NCBI RefSeq assembly: GCF_014648135.1
Contig: NZ_BMQN01000001.1
Location: 806,001-870,000 of the forward strand
Length of the DNA: 64,000 nt
Direction of reading: 5' to 3'
Source of the DNA: Deinococcus sedimenti
GTDB taxonomy: Bacteria > Deinococcota > Deinococci > Deinococcales > Deinococcaceae
The position numbers and the translations under genes are program-made. The notes under the pieces are model-generated. The model made no database searches and was not told the DNA's origin. It worked only from the letters and a program-made list of their open reading frames with translations. This document shows positions 45,426 through 55,108 of the stretch, piece after piece. Position 1 is the first letter of the stretch. Every line of letters begins with the position of its first letter.

Positions 45426-46328
45426 TCAGCGGGCGGCGGGCGTGGGAGGCGTCCAGACGCCCTCGCGTTCCACGGTCGCGCAGCCGCCCACGTGGACCTT
45501 CGTAACGCGCTGCCCGTCGAGTTCCAGTTCCACCTCGACCTCGCCGGGCGTGCCCAGCGCGTGCCCCTGGTACACGAGGCCGCAGGCGCGCTCGCCCCGC
45601 ACCGGCAGGCGGCCCTGACTGGCCAGCAGCGCCATCAGCGCGCCGCCCGCGCTGCCAGTCACGGGGTCCTCGGGGATGCCCAGGGCAGGCGCGAAGTCCC
45701 GCGCGGCGAAGCGGTTCACGCCCATCGGCGCGTACGCGTAGATGCTGCCCACGCCCAGCGCGTCGCTCAGGGCGTGGATGCGGGTCAGGTCCGGTTCCAG
45801 TCCGTCGAGGATCACGGCGTCCAGCAGCGGCACGAACACGCTCCAGAGGCCCGTGCTCGCTGCGGCCAGTGGTAGGCCGCGGTGGATCATGCGGTGGTCG
45901 ATGCCCAGCGCCTCGGCGAGGTTGGCGCGCAGCGTGGCGGGCACGTCGCGGTAGGTGGGGGAGGGTTGACGCATCCACACGCGGCGCGGCACGCCGGCCT
46001 CGGTGTGCAGGCGCAGCGGGACGCGCCCGACCAGCGTGTCGAGGTGGAGGTCCTGCCCGTCGGGCCACTGCCCGGCCTGCGCCAGTGTGAAGCCCAGGGC
46101 GATGGTGGCGTGCCCGCAGAAGTCGACCTCCTGGGTGGGCGTGAAGTACCGGACGCGCGCGATGGTGCCCTCGCGGCGGGTGATGAACACGGTCTCGGGG
46201 GCGCCCAGCATCTCGGCGAGCGCCTGCATGTCCTGCCGGGAGAGGTGCGCGGCGTCCAGCACCACGCCCGCCCGGTTGCCGTGTCCGGGCGTCTCGGTGA
46301 AGGCACTGACCTCGCTGTAGGCGATCAT
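45426..46328 (-). CDS. PhzF-family isomerase/epimerase
   Basis: 300 residues, two similar DAP-epimerase-like halves. Catalytic Glu45 in GAPETVF matches the known PhzF residue; [11 protein letters not shown] near 69-79 and [12 protein letters not shown] near 220-231 are the family signatures. No phenazine genes are nearby, so the substrate is some other small molecule. ATG 6 nt after TAAAAT. A 43-nt repeated element lies 38 bp upstream. Confidence 0.93.
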   Translation of the reverse strand: MIAYSEVSAFTETPGHGNRAGVVLDAAHLSRQDMQALAEMLGAPETVFITRREGTIARVRYFTPTQEVDFCGHATIALGFTLAQAGQWPDGQDLHLDTLVGRVPLRLHTEAGVPRRVWMRQPSPTYRDVPATLRANLAEALGIDHRMIHRGLPLAAASTGLWSVFVPLLDAVILDGLEPDLTRIHALSDALGVGSIYAYAPMGVNRFAARDFAPALGIPEDPVTGSAGGALMALLASQGRLPVRGERACGLVYQGHALGTPGEVEVELELDGQRVTKVHVGGCATVEREGVWTPPTPAAR

Positions 46329-46334
46329 TCCGGC

Positions 46335-46340
46335 ATTTTA
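46335..46340 (-). promoter_or_regulatory. -10 box of phzF-like gene
   Basis: TAAAAT on the minus strand 6 nt before the ATG. Confidence 0.65.
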
Positions 46341-46365
46341 CCGCAGAAGGCGGTTGTTGAAGGGA

Positions 46366-46408
46366 CAAAAATTTCACACGCTGGATTTATCGTGAAACTA
46401 TTCACTTA
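46366..46408. repeat. 43-nt intergenic element, copy 1
   Basis: Starts CAAAAATTTCAC, contains CTGG and TCGTGAAA, ends TATTCACTTA; 34 of 43 positions equal the copy at 61367-61409. TTTCAC and GTGAAA form an inverted pair. On the minus strand it reads as a weak hairpin followed by TTTTTG, 38 bp after the acyl-CoA ligase stop and upstream of the phzF-like promoter. Confidence 0.75.
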
Positions 46409-46445
46409 CGTGCGATATCCCTTGTGTGGATCGAGATCAGGAACA

Positions 46446-47810
46446 TCACAGGCGGGCACGGAGGACACCGCGCGCCACCTTCCCCAGCGGCGTCCTCGGC
46501 AGCGGACCCAGCACCCACCGCACGGGCCGCAGGCGACGCGGCCACCGTGACAGCGCGAAGGCATGCAGAGCGGCCTCGTTCACGTCACCCTCCACGAACG
46601 CCACCGGCCGCTGCCCGTACTCCGCGCACGGTACCGGCAGGACCGCGCACGCCACCACCCCAGGCACGTCCAGCAGCGCCGCCTCCAGCTGAGCAGGCCA
46701 CACGTTCTCCCCACCGATCACCATCAGGTCGTCCGCGCGCCCCCGCAGGGTCAGCCGCCCCGAGGTGTCCAGCACGCCCAGGTCACCGGTCGGGTGCCAG
46801 CCCCGACGCAGTAGCCCGCTCGCCAGCACCCGCCCGTCCGGCGCGACCCGCACGGACACGCCCGGCAGGGGCCGACCCACCGACCCAGGCGCGGCGCGCA
46901 GGTCCGCCGGGATCGCCAGGGTCAGCACGCCCAGTTCCGTGCTGCCGAACGCATTGAACAGCACGTCCCCCAGCCGCGCGCGGGTCGCGGCCGTCAGCTC
47001 CGGTGACAGCGGCGCCGACCCGCTCAGCACCACCCGCAGCCGGTGCGCATTCCCCGGTACGGCCAGCAGACGGTGCAGGACCGTGGGGACAACGGCCAGC
47101 ACCTCCGCCCCCGTGGAGTCCAGCGTGGCCCAGATCGCTTCCGGTGACGCCCCGGCCCGCAGGTGCAGCGGCGCTCCCACCCCCAGCGCCAGGGCCAGGG
47201 TCGCCAGTCCGTGACCGTGCCACAGCGGCAGCGGCAACACGACCGGCGCGTCCCGGTGTGGCTGCAGCGCGTCCAGCAGCGCCCCCGCGACCCGCAGCGC
47301 CGCCACGGGCCGCACGGCCGACCGGACCAGCCGGGGCGCCCCGGAACTCCCCGACGTCAGGAGCACCGGACGTCCCGCACGCGGCGGCAACCAACCTCCC
47401 CGACCGGCCACCCGTGGGGAGGAGGGTGGTGGGGGAGACGCCAGCCCCACCCCCTCCTGACCCGGCGCGAGCGGCACGACCCGCCAGCCCAGCCGCAGGC
47501 CTGCCAGCAGGTCCACCACGAACGCCACCTGCCTGCCCGCTGCCTCCAGTCCGACGAGGGTCCCCGGCGGGTGCGCGCCCCGCCACGCCCGCGCCCGTTC
47601 CTGCACCCGCGCGTGCAGCTCGGCGTAGGTCAGGCGTTCCGTCCCGTCCGACAGGGCCAGCCGCTCCGGGCCGAGCCGGGCCTGCCACGCCACCACGCCC
47701 GCCAGGGTCGGCCCCTCGCAAGCCATGCAGCGCAGCAGGGACAGGACGGCCCACGCGGGTCGCTCGCCCAGCGCGCCCGTCGCCCGGACCGCCGCCCAGG
47801 CCTGCCTCAC
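46446..47810 (-). CDS. AMP-dependent acyl-CoA ligase/synthetase
   Basis: 454 residues from GTG 47810. ANL-superfamily motifs: LLTSGSSGAPRLV (phosphate loop, with Arg for the usual Lys), NAFGSTE, HPTGDLG, LRGRADDLMVIGGENVWP and the C-terminal TPLGKVARG Lys loop. Shorter than many synthetases, near 2-succinylbenzoate-CoA ligase size, but men genes are absent. It activates some carboxylic acid, probably for the SDR reductase immediately upstream, with which it overlaps by 4 bp (GTGA). Confidence 0.85.
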   Translation of the reverse strand: MRQAWAAVRATGALGERPAWAVLSLLRCMACEGPTLAGVVAWQARLGPERLALSDGTERLTYAELHARVQERARAWRGAHPPGTLVGLEAAGRQVAFVVDLLAGLRLGWRVVPLAPGQEGVGLASPPPPSSPRVAGRGGWLPPRAGRPVLLTSGSSGAPRLVRSAVRPVAALRVAGALLDALQPHRDAPVVLPLPLWHGHGLATLALALGVGAPLHLRAGASPEAIWATLDSTGAEVLAVVPTVLHRLLAVPGNAHRLRVVLSGSAPLSPELTAATRARLGDVLFNAFGSTELGVLTLAIPADLRAAPGSVGRPLPGVSVRVAPDGRVLASGLLRRGWHPTGDLGVLDTSGRLTLRGRADDLMVIGGENVWPAQLEAALLDVPGVVACAVLPVPCAEYGQRPVAFVEGDVNEAALHAFALSRWPRRLRPVRWVLGPLPRTPLGKVARGVLRARL

Positions 47811-48658
47811 CGTCGGCGCTCCAAGTGGGCCTCGACCCGCTCCGCCCACGCCAGTCCGCGCGTCAGGAGACCCGGACACACGATGCCCGCGACCTCCACG
47901 CCCGGCAGCCACCACGGCGCGACCCGCACCACCCGCCGCACGAACGGCAGCGTGACCACCTCGGCCGCCTCGGCGGCACTCAGCGCGGGCAGGAACCGGT
48001 ACGCGCGGGTCGGGGCGATCATCGGCGTGCGCACCAGCGGCAGGTACACCGACGCGCCCCGCACCCCCGGCCACTCCGCGACCGCCGCCTGCAGCCACAG
48101 GTCGAATGCCGCCTTGCTGCCCTGATACGCCCCCCAGCGCGGCGCGCCCACGTGCCGCGCGGACACGCTCGATACGTTCACCACCACGCATTCCGCACCC
48201 AGCGCCGGGCGCAGCGCCAGCAGCAGTCGCGCCGGACCCGTCACGTTGACCGCCAGCAGCCGCTCCAGATCCGCCCTCGGGGCGCCGTCCAGCGCCCGCC
48301 GCCGCACCGACCGTCCCGCGTTGCTCACCACGCCCGCCAGGACCGGCGCGACCGACCGCACCACCTCCGCCGCGAGGTCCACCGACGCCGGGTCGCTCAG
48401 GTCCGCCGGGATCACCACCGCCCGACCCCCCGCCGCCTCGACCCGGGCGGCCACCACGCGCAGCCGCTCCTCACGCCGCGCCAGCAGCAGCACCGTCGCC
48501 CCGGCCGTGCCCAGCCGCAGCGCCGTCGCCTCGCCCACCCCGGACGACGCACCGGTCACCAGCACCGCCCGGCCCCCCACCGCCCCGCGCAGGGCACTCA
48601 GGTCACGGCAGGCAGGCGGGGACAGCAGGGCGCGGCGCACGGGCGCATCGTCCCACAC
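47807..48658 (-). CDS. Short-chain dehydrogenase/reductase
   Basis: 283 residues. Rossmann GASSGVGEA near 36-44, SNAGRSV near 111-117, catalytic Ser in NVSSVSARHV near 160-169 and YxxxK as YQGSK near 177-181. The long C-terminus resembles fatty-acyl or sterol-type reductases. GTG start. Its stop overlaps the start of the acyl-CoA ligase gene, so the two work as a pair; a role in lipid or long-chain metabolism is inferred. Confidence 0.9.
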   Translation of the reverse strand: MWDDAPVRRALLSPPACRDLSALRGAVGGRAVLVTGASSGVGEATALRLGTAGATVLLLARREERLRVVAARVEAAGGRAVVIPADLSDPASVDLAAEVVRSVAPVLAGVVSNAGRSVRRRALDGAPRADLERLLAVNVTGPARLLLALRPALGAECVVVNVSSVSARHVGAPRWGAYQGSKAAFDLWLQAAVAEWPGVRGASVYLPLVRTPMIAPTRAYRFLPALSAAEAAEVVTLPFVRRVVRVAPWWLPGVEVAGIVCPGLLTRGLAWAERVEAHLERRR

Positions 48659-48716
48659 ACCGCCCCGGTGCGGCGCGCAAAGTGACCGGGCTGGTCAAGT
48701 CCACCGGCCTATGCGG

Positions 48717-49586
<870 letters not shown>

Positions 49587-49593
49587 GCGCGCC

Positions 49594-49599
49594 ACGCTA
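49594..49599 (-). promoter_or_regulatory. -10 box of pheA
   Basis: TAGCGT on the minus strand 7 nt before the ATG at 49586. Confidence 0.4.
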
Positions 49600-49642
49600 C
49601 CGCACCGCGTCCCAGTCCACGCCGCCCGGACTTAGACGTGAT

Positions 49643-49648
49643 TACAGT
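49643..49648 (+). promoter_or_regulatory. -10 box of amidase gene
   Basis: TACAGT 7 nt before GTG 49656. GGAGG at 49649-49653 is too close to the GTG to be a good ribosome binding site. Confidence 0.45.
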
Positions 49649-49655
49649 GGAGGGC

Positions 49656-51068
49656 GTGACCCTGCAACCCGACCCGATCCTGGACCTCGACGCCGTGGCC
49701 CTGGCCGCCGCCACCCGCCGCGGCGACCTGACGTGCAGCGAGGTGACCCGCACGTACCTGAGTCGCCTGACCGCCCTGAACGGCCGCCTGCGCGCCGTGA
49801 TCACCGTGAACCCCGAGGCGCAGGCCGACGCGGACCGCCTGGACGCCGTCAGTGCCGAGCGGCGCGGCCCGCTGCACGGCGTGCCCATGCTCATCAAGGA
49901 CAACATCGACGTGGCGGGGCTGCCCACCACCGCCGGAAGTGCCCTGCTGGCGGGGCACGTTCCCGACGCGGACGCCCCGCTGGTCACGCGGCTGCGCAAC
50001 GCTGGGGCCGTGATCCTCGGCAAGGCGAACATGACCGAATGGGCGAACTTCATGACGCTCGCCATGCCGAACGGGTACTCCAGCGCCGGCGGGCAGACCG
50101 TGAACCCCTGGGGGGACGACGTGGACACCGGCGGCAGCAGCAGCGGCAGCGGCGTGGCGGTCGCCGCGCGCCTGTGCGCCGCCGCGATCGGCACGGAAAC
50201 CAGCGGCAGCATCGTCAGCCCGGCGCACCAGAACGGCGTGATCGGCGTGAAACCCACCCTGGGCCTCGTGCCCCGCACCGGGATCGTTCCCATCAGCCAC
50301 AGTCAGGACACCGCCGGACCCATCACCCGCAGCGTCCGCGACGCGGCCCTGATCCTGACCGTCATCGGCGGACCGGACGACCGGGACGACGCGACCCGCC
50401 GCCTGCCCGTCCCCGACCTGAACGTCCTGCCTGACGTGCTGCGCGGCGCGCACCTCGGCATCATCCGCGACGAGACGGGCGTCACCCCGGCGGAATCCGC
50501 GGCGCTCGACCACCTGACCGCAGCGCTGCTCGACGGGGGTGGCGTCCTTCATGACGTGACCTTCCCCAGCCGCGCCGACCTGAACACGCACGGCTGGAGC
50601 CTCGAGGTGCTGGAACACGAGTTCAAGGGCGACCTGAACGCCTACCTGCGGGGCGTCACCAGCGGCCCCCGCACCCTCCAGGCGGTCATCGACGCGAACG
50701 ACGCCGACCCCGAACGCCTCCTGCGGTACGGGCAGACCCTCCTCCACGCCGCGCAGGGCACCCGCGGCGACGGGACCGAGCCCGCCTACCGCGAGGCGCG
50801 CACGCGCGACCTGCGCCTGACCCGCACCCGCGGCTTCGACCCGCTGTTCGCGCAGGGCCTCGACCTGATCATCTTCCCCGGCATTCACGGCTACGGCCTG
50901 GCCGCCAAGGCTGGGTATCCGAGCCTCGCGCTTCCCGTCACCGCGCCCGGCTCGACCCGACCCGGCGGCGTGCTGCTCGTCGCGCCCGCCGGGGGAGAGG
51001 GCCGCCTGCTGTCCCTGGCCGCCGACCTGAACCGCCTGCTGGGCGGGGTGCGCTTCCCGGAACTCTAA
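49656..51068 (+). CDS. Amidase signature family enzyme
   Basis: 470 residues from GTG 49656 (in-frame GTGs at 49638 and 49647 are alternatives). Ser-cisSer-Lys triad visible: Lys81 in LIKDNID, the GGSSSGSG loop near 159-166 with cis-Ser, and nucleophile Ser185 in [10 protein letters not shown]. No gatB or gatC adjacent and the family branch is that of general or aryl amidases rather than GatA. Substrate unknown; no signal peptide. Confidence 0.9.
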   Translation: MTLQPDPILDLDAVALAAATRRGDLTCSEVTRTYLSRLTALNGRLRAVITVNPEAQADADRLDAVSAERRGPLHGVPMLIKDNIDVAGLPTTAGSALLAGHVPDADAPLVTRLRNAGAVILGKANMTEWANFMTLAMPNGYSSAGGQTVNPWGDDVDTGGSSSGSGVAVAARLCAAAIGTETSGSIVSPAHQNGVIGVKPTLGLVPRTGIVPISHSQDTAGPITRSVRDAALILTVIGGPDDRDDATRRLPVPDLNVLPDVLRGAHLGIIRDETGVTPAESAALDHLTAALLDGGGVLHDVTFPSRADLNTHGWSLEVLEHEFKGDLNAYLRGVTSGPRTLQAVIDANDADPERLLRYGQTLLHAAQGTRGDGTEPAYREARTRDLRLTRTRGFDPLFAQGLDLIIFPGIHGYGLAAKAGYPSLALPVTAPGSTRPGGVLLVAPAGGEGRLLSLAADLNRLLGGVRFPEL

Positions 51069-51189
51069 GTGGGTACCAATGGGGACACCTGACCCGGGCC
51101 GCGTTGAGGAGCCCCTTCAGTGCGGGGCGGGCAACCGCTGCGTGTGTCGGAGGTGTCCCTCAGGGTTCCCTTTCCCCGTCCGCTGCCGC

Positions 51190-51813
51190 TTACTTCTGCA
51201 CGTCGATGTGAATCACGCCGTCCTGCAACCTCGCAATCTCCGGGAGGGGCTGATCGTCGCGGTGGCGCATGTTGCTCAGGCTGCTGCCTTCGGGCGCGCG
51301 GGCCACGGCGTCTCCGATGCGGATCTGCGTGCTGGCGATGGGCCGCGCCCACACGATCGCGTCGGCGTGGCCGCCCAGGCCCGCGTGCGCCACGCCGCGC
51401 AGTGCGCCCACCACGATCACGTCCCCACCCGCCAGGATCTCCGCCCCCGGGTTGACGTCGCCCAGCACGATCACGCTGCCGGGGTACTCGCGGTGGAACC
51501 CGGCCCGCAGGGTGTGCGGGACGATCTCCGTCCGGGCCGGGAGTGAAGGCGCCGGCGTCGCAATCTCGGGCACGGGGGCCGGCGTGGGCACACTCACGCG
51601 CGGCGCCCGCACGCGGCCCGGCGTGCCCCCGGCGGCCCGGATCGCGTGCAGGGCCGCCTCGATCGCCTCCGGGTCGGCGTCGCCCTGCAATTCGACGGTG
51701 ACGGCACTGGCCAGCAGGTCGGTGCGGACGCTCAGGGCGTCCTGCACACTGCTGCCGGTGTCGCCGGGTTCGATCAGGAGGTTCAGGCCGCCCAGGGTGC
51801 CGCGCAACTTCAT
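51190..51813 (-). CDS. minC: Septum-site determining protein MinC
   Basis: 207 residues. N-terminal domain (about 1-70, FtsZ-inhibiting), Pro-rich linker (VPTPAPVPEIATPAPS), and the C-terminal beta-helix with TLRAGFHREYPGSVIVLGDVNPGAEILAGGDVIVVGALRGVAHAG, the clear MinC signature. Blocks FtsZ polymerisation near the poles with MinD. minD and minE are not adjacent. ATG 7 nt after a TAGAGT box. Confidence 0.95.
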   Translation of the reverse strand: MKLRGTLGGLNLLIEPGDTGSSVQDALSVRTDLLASAVTVELQGDADPEAIEAALHAIRAAGGTPGRVRAPRVSVPTPAPVPEIATPAPSLPARTEIVPHTLRAGFHREYPGSVIVLGDVNPGAEILAGGDVIVVGALRGVAHAGLGGHADAIVWARPIASTQIRIGDAVARAPEGSSLSNMRHRDDQPLPEIARLQDGVIHIDVQK

Positions 51814-51820
51814 GAGGATC

Positions 51821-51826
51821 ACTCTA
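51821..51826 (-). promoter_or_regulatory. -10 box of minC (leaderless)
   Basis: TAGAGT on the minus strand 7 nt before the ATG. Confidence 0.55.
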
Positions 51827-51914
51827 GCGTGACGCTCATGCTCGGGCGCGAGTGCCTCCCATGCTGGGCTGGGATGGTGTACCATGCGTCTCATGCTTTG
51901 CAAGGAGACCTCCT

Positions 51915-52316
<402 letters not shown>

Positions 52317-52331
52317 CCAGCACCCTCACGA

Positions 52332-52366
52332 GAGCGGCACCCGGATTCCAACCCCGGGTGCCGCTC
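52332..52366. terminator. Hairpin terminator between convergent genes
   Basis: GAGCGGCACCCGG (52332-52344) pairs perfectly with CCGGGTGCCGCTC (52354-52366), 9-nt loop, followed by CTCTTG. Confidence 0.7.
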
Positions 52367-52376
52367 CTCTTGCTGG

Positions 52377-53195
52377 TCAGTTCAGCCCGTCGAATCCCAG
52401 CCCGTCGAACAGGCCGCTCAGCGGGTACTGCGCCAGGGCAGTACGGGTGCCGCCGACGCTGAAACCCTCGCTGCCCAGCATGCGCCGCTCCATCGCCTCG
52501 CGTTCCTCGGGGCTCATGCGGCCCAGGATGCTCTGCTCGCCCATCTGCGTGCCGTGGGCCATCAGGGCCGCCTTCTTGTTCGCGGCGTACGCGCTGACGT
52601 CCAGGTTCACGGCCAGGGTGGTCGGGTCGACCCCATAGACCAGCGGATCGAGGTCCTGCCCCATGCGCGCCAGTCCCTGCGCGGCCTCGGTGGTCAGCGC
52701 CGTGTAGTACAGCCGCTGCGGCCCGCCATACGGGAGGTGCCCGGTGCTGAAGAACGCGGCGACAGTCGCGCGGTGCATCTGCAGGTGGTCGACGTGCCCA
52801 TAGCCGCCGTGCGGGTCGAACGTGACGATCACCTGCGGCTGCACGTCCTCGATCAGCGCGCGGAGCTTGACCTCGACGTCCAGCGGGTTCACGTTCATCA
52901 ACGCCTCCGGGTCGTCGTGGCGGGTGCGCTCGTAGCGGCCGGAGTCGTGGTAGTCGAGGAACACGGGTGCGCCGATCTCCAGCGCCTCGCACGCGGCGCG
53001 CAGTTCCTGTTCCCGCTGCGCGCCCAGGTCGTTCACGGTCATGCCGGGCACCGTGATCTTCCCGGCCTCGCCGCGCGTGGCGCACGCCAGGACGACCCTC
53101 ACCCCCTGACGGGCGTAGTGGGTGAGGGTGCCGCCCACGCTGAACGCTTCATCGTCAGGGTGGGCAAAGACGGCCAGCAGGGTCGGGGTGCTCAT
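52377..53195 (-). CDS. LmbE/PIG-L deacetylase (BshB/MshB type)
   Basis: 272 residues. Zinc motif AHPDDE at 11-16 and HVDH in YGHVDHLQMHR near 137-147, the two halves of the LmbE metal site. The family removes acetyl from GlcNAc conjugates; in Deinococcus bacillithiol synthesis needs such an enzyme (BshB), which is the best guess, but other GlcNAc deacetylases cannot be excluded. ATG 8 nt after a TAGAGT box. Convergent with the S1 gene. Confidence 0.88.
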   Translation of the reverse strand: MSTPTLLAVFAHPDDEAFSVGGTLTHYARQGVRVVLACATRGEAGKITVPGMTVNDLGAQREQELRAACEALEIGAPVFLDYHDSGRYERTRHDDPEALMNVNPLDVEVKLRALIEDVQPQVIVTFDPHGGYGHVDHLQMHRATVAAFFSTGHLPYGGPQRLYYTALTTEAAQGLARMGQDLDPLVYGVDPTTLAVNLDVSAYAANKKAALMAHGTQMGEQSILGRMSPEEREAMERRMLGSEGFSVGGTRTALAQYPLSGLFDGLGFDGLN

Positions 53196-53203
53196 GGTGG
53201 CCC

Positions 53204-53209
53204 ACTCTA
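53204..53209 (-). promoter_or_regulatory. -10 box of LmbE-type gene
   Basis: TAGAGT on the minus strand 8 nt before the ATG. Confidence 0.5.
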
Positions 53210-53285
53210 CGCCCCGCGCGCCCGCGGACCGTGGCGTGCGTTCCCAACCGGCAACTTCACCGGGCAGGGCCAAGTACCGGACGGC

Positions 53286-53507
53286 ATGTCCTCCGGGCGC
53301 ACGGCCCTAGATCTCCTGCTCGGACAGCCGGTGCCCGGCGCGGACCCGGCAGCCCGGGCTCGGGCGGCGCAGCGACGGGAGCGGCTGGTCCGGGTGCGTC
53401 CGGCCACGCTGGGCTCGCTGCTCGTCACGGCGCTGCGCGAGATCTCTCTGGCGCTGCTGGGTCAGCCCTCGCCTTCCTCGGCCCGCAGGCGCAGGCCACG
53501 TCGGTAG
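53286..53507 (+). CDS. Possible small basic protein
   Basis: 73 codons, ATG start, product begins MSSGRTALDLLLGQPVPGAD and ends in an Arg-rich RRRRPRR. GC3 is as high as in real genes, but there is no ribosome binding site and its end overlaps the better supported small gene on the other strand by 46 bp. Kept as doubtful. Confidence 0.3.
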   Translation: MSSGRTALDLLLGQPVPGADPAARARAAQRRERLVRVRPATLGSLLVTALREISLALLGQPSPSSARRRRPRR

Positions 53508-53683
53508 AAGTCCCAGCAGGCGTCCGGCCAGGTGTCCAGGATCAGCGCCCGGTTCACGGCGTCTGCGGCGTGCAGCGCGTCGCCCAGCGCGCGGTAGAAG
53601 CGGCTGCCCTGCTCCTGCATGGCGCGCGCGGTCCAGTACACCTCGCTGGCGCGGAGTTCCTGTCTCTGTTCTGGCGTGATCAT
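53462..53683 (-). CDS. Small helical hypothetical protein
   Basis: 73 residues, MITPEQRQELRASEVYW at the start, amphipathic helices throughout, ending acidic. Trp- and Tyr-rich (AVNRALILDTWPDACWDFYRRG). No family recognised. ATG 8 nt after a TACGAT box, which supports it. Divergent from parA, with the two -10 boxes about 40 bp apart. Confidence 0.6.
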   Translation of the reverse strand: MITPEQRQELRASEVYWTARAMQEQGSRFYRALGDALHAADAVNRALILDTWPDACWDFYRRGLRLRAEEGEG

Positions 53684-53691
53684 CGCCCTTC

Positions 53692-53697
53692 ATCGTA
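53692..53697 (-). promoter_or_regulatory. -10 box of small gene at 53683
   Basis: TACGAT on the minus strand 8 nt before the ATG. Confidence 0.45.
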
Positions 53698-53736
53698 GTC
53701 AGGGTGGGGCTGACGCGCGGCGGGGGCCGCGTCTGC

Positions 53737-53742
53737 TACGCT
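53737..53742 (+). promoter_or_regulatory. -10 box of parA-like operon
   Basis: TACGCT 9 nt before the ATG at 53752. Confidence 0.45.
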
Positions 53743-53751
53743 CCCGGGCAT

Positions 53752-54360
53752 ATGGCACGCGTGGCAGCGATCACTTCGGAGAAGGGCGGCGTGGGCAAGA
53801 GCACCCTGGCCGTGCACCTGGCGGGCGCGGCGCACGCGCAGGGCCAGAATGTCCTGCTGGTGGACGAGGACGGCCGGGTGGGCAGCAGCCTCCGCTGGGC
53901 GCAGCGGGCCGGGGCGCTGCCGTTCCCGGTCGTCGCGGCGGACGACGTGAAGCCCAAGAAACTCGCGGCGTTCGACCTCGTCGTGATCGACACCGAGGGC
54001 CGTCCGCGTCGCAAGGATCTTCGGCAGCTGGCCGAGCGGGCCGACCTGATCCTGGTGCCCAGCGGCGTGAGTCCGCTGGAGGTGGACGCCACGCGCGAAC
54101 TGCTGGACTTCCTGACGGAGGAAGGTGCGGCGCGGCAGTCCCGGGTGATCCTGACGCGGGTGCCCCCCGTCGGTCACGCGGCCGAGGTGCTGCGCGAGGA
54201 CCTGCGCGAGGGGGGCGTGACGGTGTGCAACACGCTGGTCCGGTCGTACCTGGCGTACCAGCGCGCTGCGGAACTGGGCGTCCTGGCGCGGGACGTGCGT
54301 GATCCTCGCGCCATGGCCGCGTGGGCGGACATCGAGACCCTGTCGCGCGAGTTGTGGTGA
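53752..54360 (+). CDS. ParA/MinD-family ATPase
   Basis: 202 residues. Deviant Walker A KGGVGKST near 11-18 with the signature Lys, Walker A-prime VDEDGRVGSS near 36-45, Walker B-like LVVIDTEGRP near 75-84. A short, orphan ParA: no parB follows; instead the next gene encodes a ribbon-helix-helix-like protein, overlapping by 4 bp (GTGA). Such ParA-RHH pairs can segregate DNA or position cellular cargo. First gene of a four-gene coupled operon. Confidence 0.9.
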   Translation: MARVAAITSEKGGVGKSTLAVHLAGAAHAQGQNVLLVDEDGRVGSSLRWAQRAGALPFPVVAADDVKPKKLAAFDLVVIDTEGRPRRKDLRQLAERADLILVPSGVSPLEVDATRELLDFLTEEGAARQSRVILTRVPPVGHAAEVLREDLREGGVTVCNTLVRSYLAYQRAAELGVLARDVRDPRAMAAWADIETLSRELW

Positions 54361-54605
54361 GCGTGGGACGATTCGACTACCTGAAGAAGGCGGACCGGGC
54401 CGCGAAGAAGGGCAACGTGCTGAAGTCGGCGCCCGCCCCGGACGAGTCCCGCACGGGCGGCACGGAGCGGCTGGAGGCGGTGTACCTCCGCAAGGAAACC
54501 GTGCGGGCGGTGTGGCGGCAGGTACGGGACGATGGCGGCGAGAGCGTCAGCGAACTGGTCGAGGACCTGCTGCTGGCGTGGCTCAGGGAGCGGCAGCGTC
54601 CTTGA
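54357..54605 (+). CDS. Ribbon-helix-helix-like partner of ParA
   Basis: 82 residues. Basic N-terminus (GRFDYLKKADRAAKKGN) and a C-terminal half with a beta strand followed by two helices: RLEAVYLRKETVRAVWRQV, then SVSELVEDLLLAWLRER, the layout of RHH proteins such as ParG or CopG. DNA binding is inferred. GTG start overlaps the parA stop (GTGA) and its own stop overlaps the next start (TTGA). Confidence 0.65.
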   Translation: MSVGRFDYLKKADRAAKKGNVLKSAPAPDESRTGGTERLEAVYLRKETVRAVWRQVRDDGGESVSELVEDLLLAWLRERQRP

Positions 54606-55108
54606 CGTTCACCCTGCCGACGTGGTGGCCGCGGGTGCTGGGCCTGCTGCTGACCCTGTGGGTGACGCTGCCGGGCGTGGTGCGCCCTGGCGAGCCGGGC
54701 TTCCTGGGGAATGTGAACCTGATCTTCCACGAGGCCGGGCACGTCCTGCTGATGTGGGCGGGGGAGGTCGTGATGCTGCTGGGCGGGAGCGTGTTCCAGC
54801 TGCTCGTGCCCGCCGCGTGCATCGGGGTGTTCCTGGCGCGCGGTGAGCGCTTCGCGGCGGGGCTGGTGACGCTGTGGCTGGCGCATTCCCTGTCCGGCGT
54901 GTCGGCGTACGTCGCGGACGCGCCGCTCCGTGAACTGCCGCTGATCACGGGTGACCCGGACACGCACGACTGGTGGCAACTCTTCACTATCTGGGACGCG
55001 CTGGATGCCGCGCCGGGTCTGGGCCGCTTCCTGCACGCCCTGGCCCTGGGTGCGGTGGTGGTGGGCATCTTCGTGGCCCTGTGGGACGACCTGAAGGAAA
55101 GAGAGTGA
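54602..55108 (+). CDS. Membrane protein with HEAGH motif
   Basis: 168 residues from TTG 54602. About four membrane helices (13-30, 50-78 broken by charged residues, 82-98, 142-160). IFHEAGHVLLMW near 41-52 is an HExxH-type zinc motif in a membrane setting, as in S2P/M50 site-2 proteases, but the usual second motif (NxxPxxxLDG) is not found; DPDTHDWW near 117-124 might supply a further ligand. Function unknown. Coupled to the genes on both sides. Confidence 0.7.
   Translation: MTFTLPTWWPRVLGLLLTLWVTLPGVVRPGEPGFLGNVNLIFHEAGHVLLMWAGEVVMLLGGSVFQLLVPAACIGVFLARGERFAAGLVTLWLAHSLSGVSAYVADAPLRELPLITGDPDTHDWWQLFTIWDALDAAPGLGRFLHALALGAVVVGIFVALWDDLKERE

Noticed and set aside
46424..46957. Plus-strand frame just downstream of the 43-nt element, considered as a gene driven by it
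   Set aside because: It is antisense to the acyl-CoA ligase C-terminus and codes for a Pro/Arg/Ala-rich low-complexity product.
51082..51159. GGGACACCT/AGGTGTCCC inverted pair after the amidase gene
   Set aside because: Arms are 60 nt apart and only 9 bp; could be chance in GC-rich DNA.
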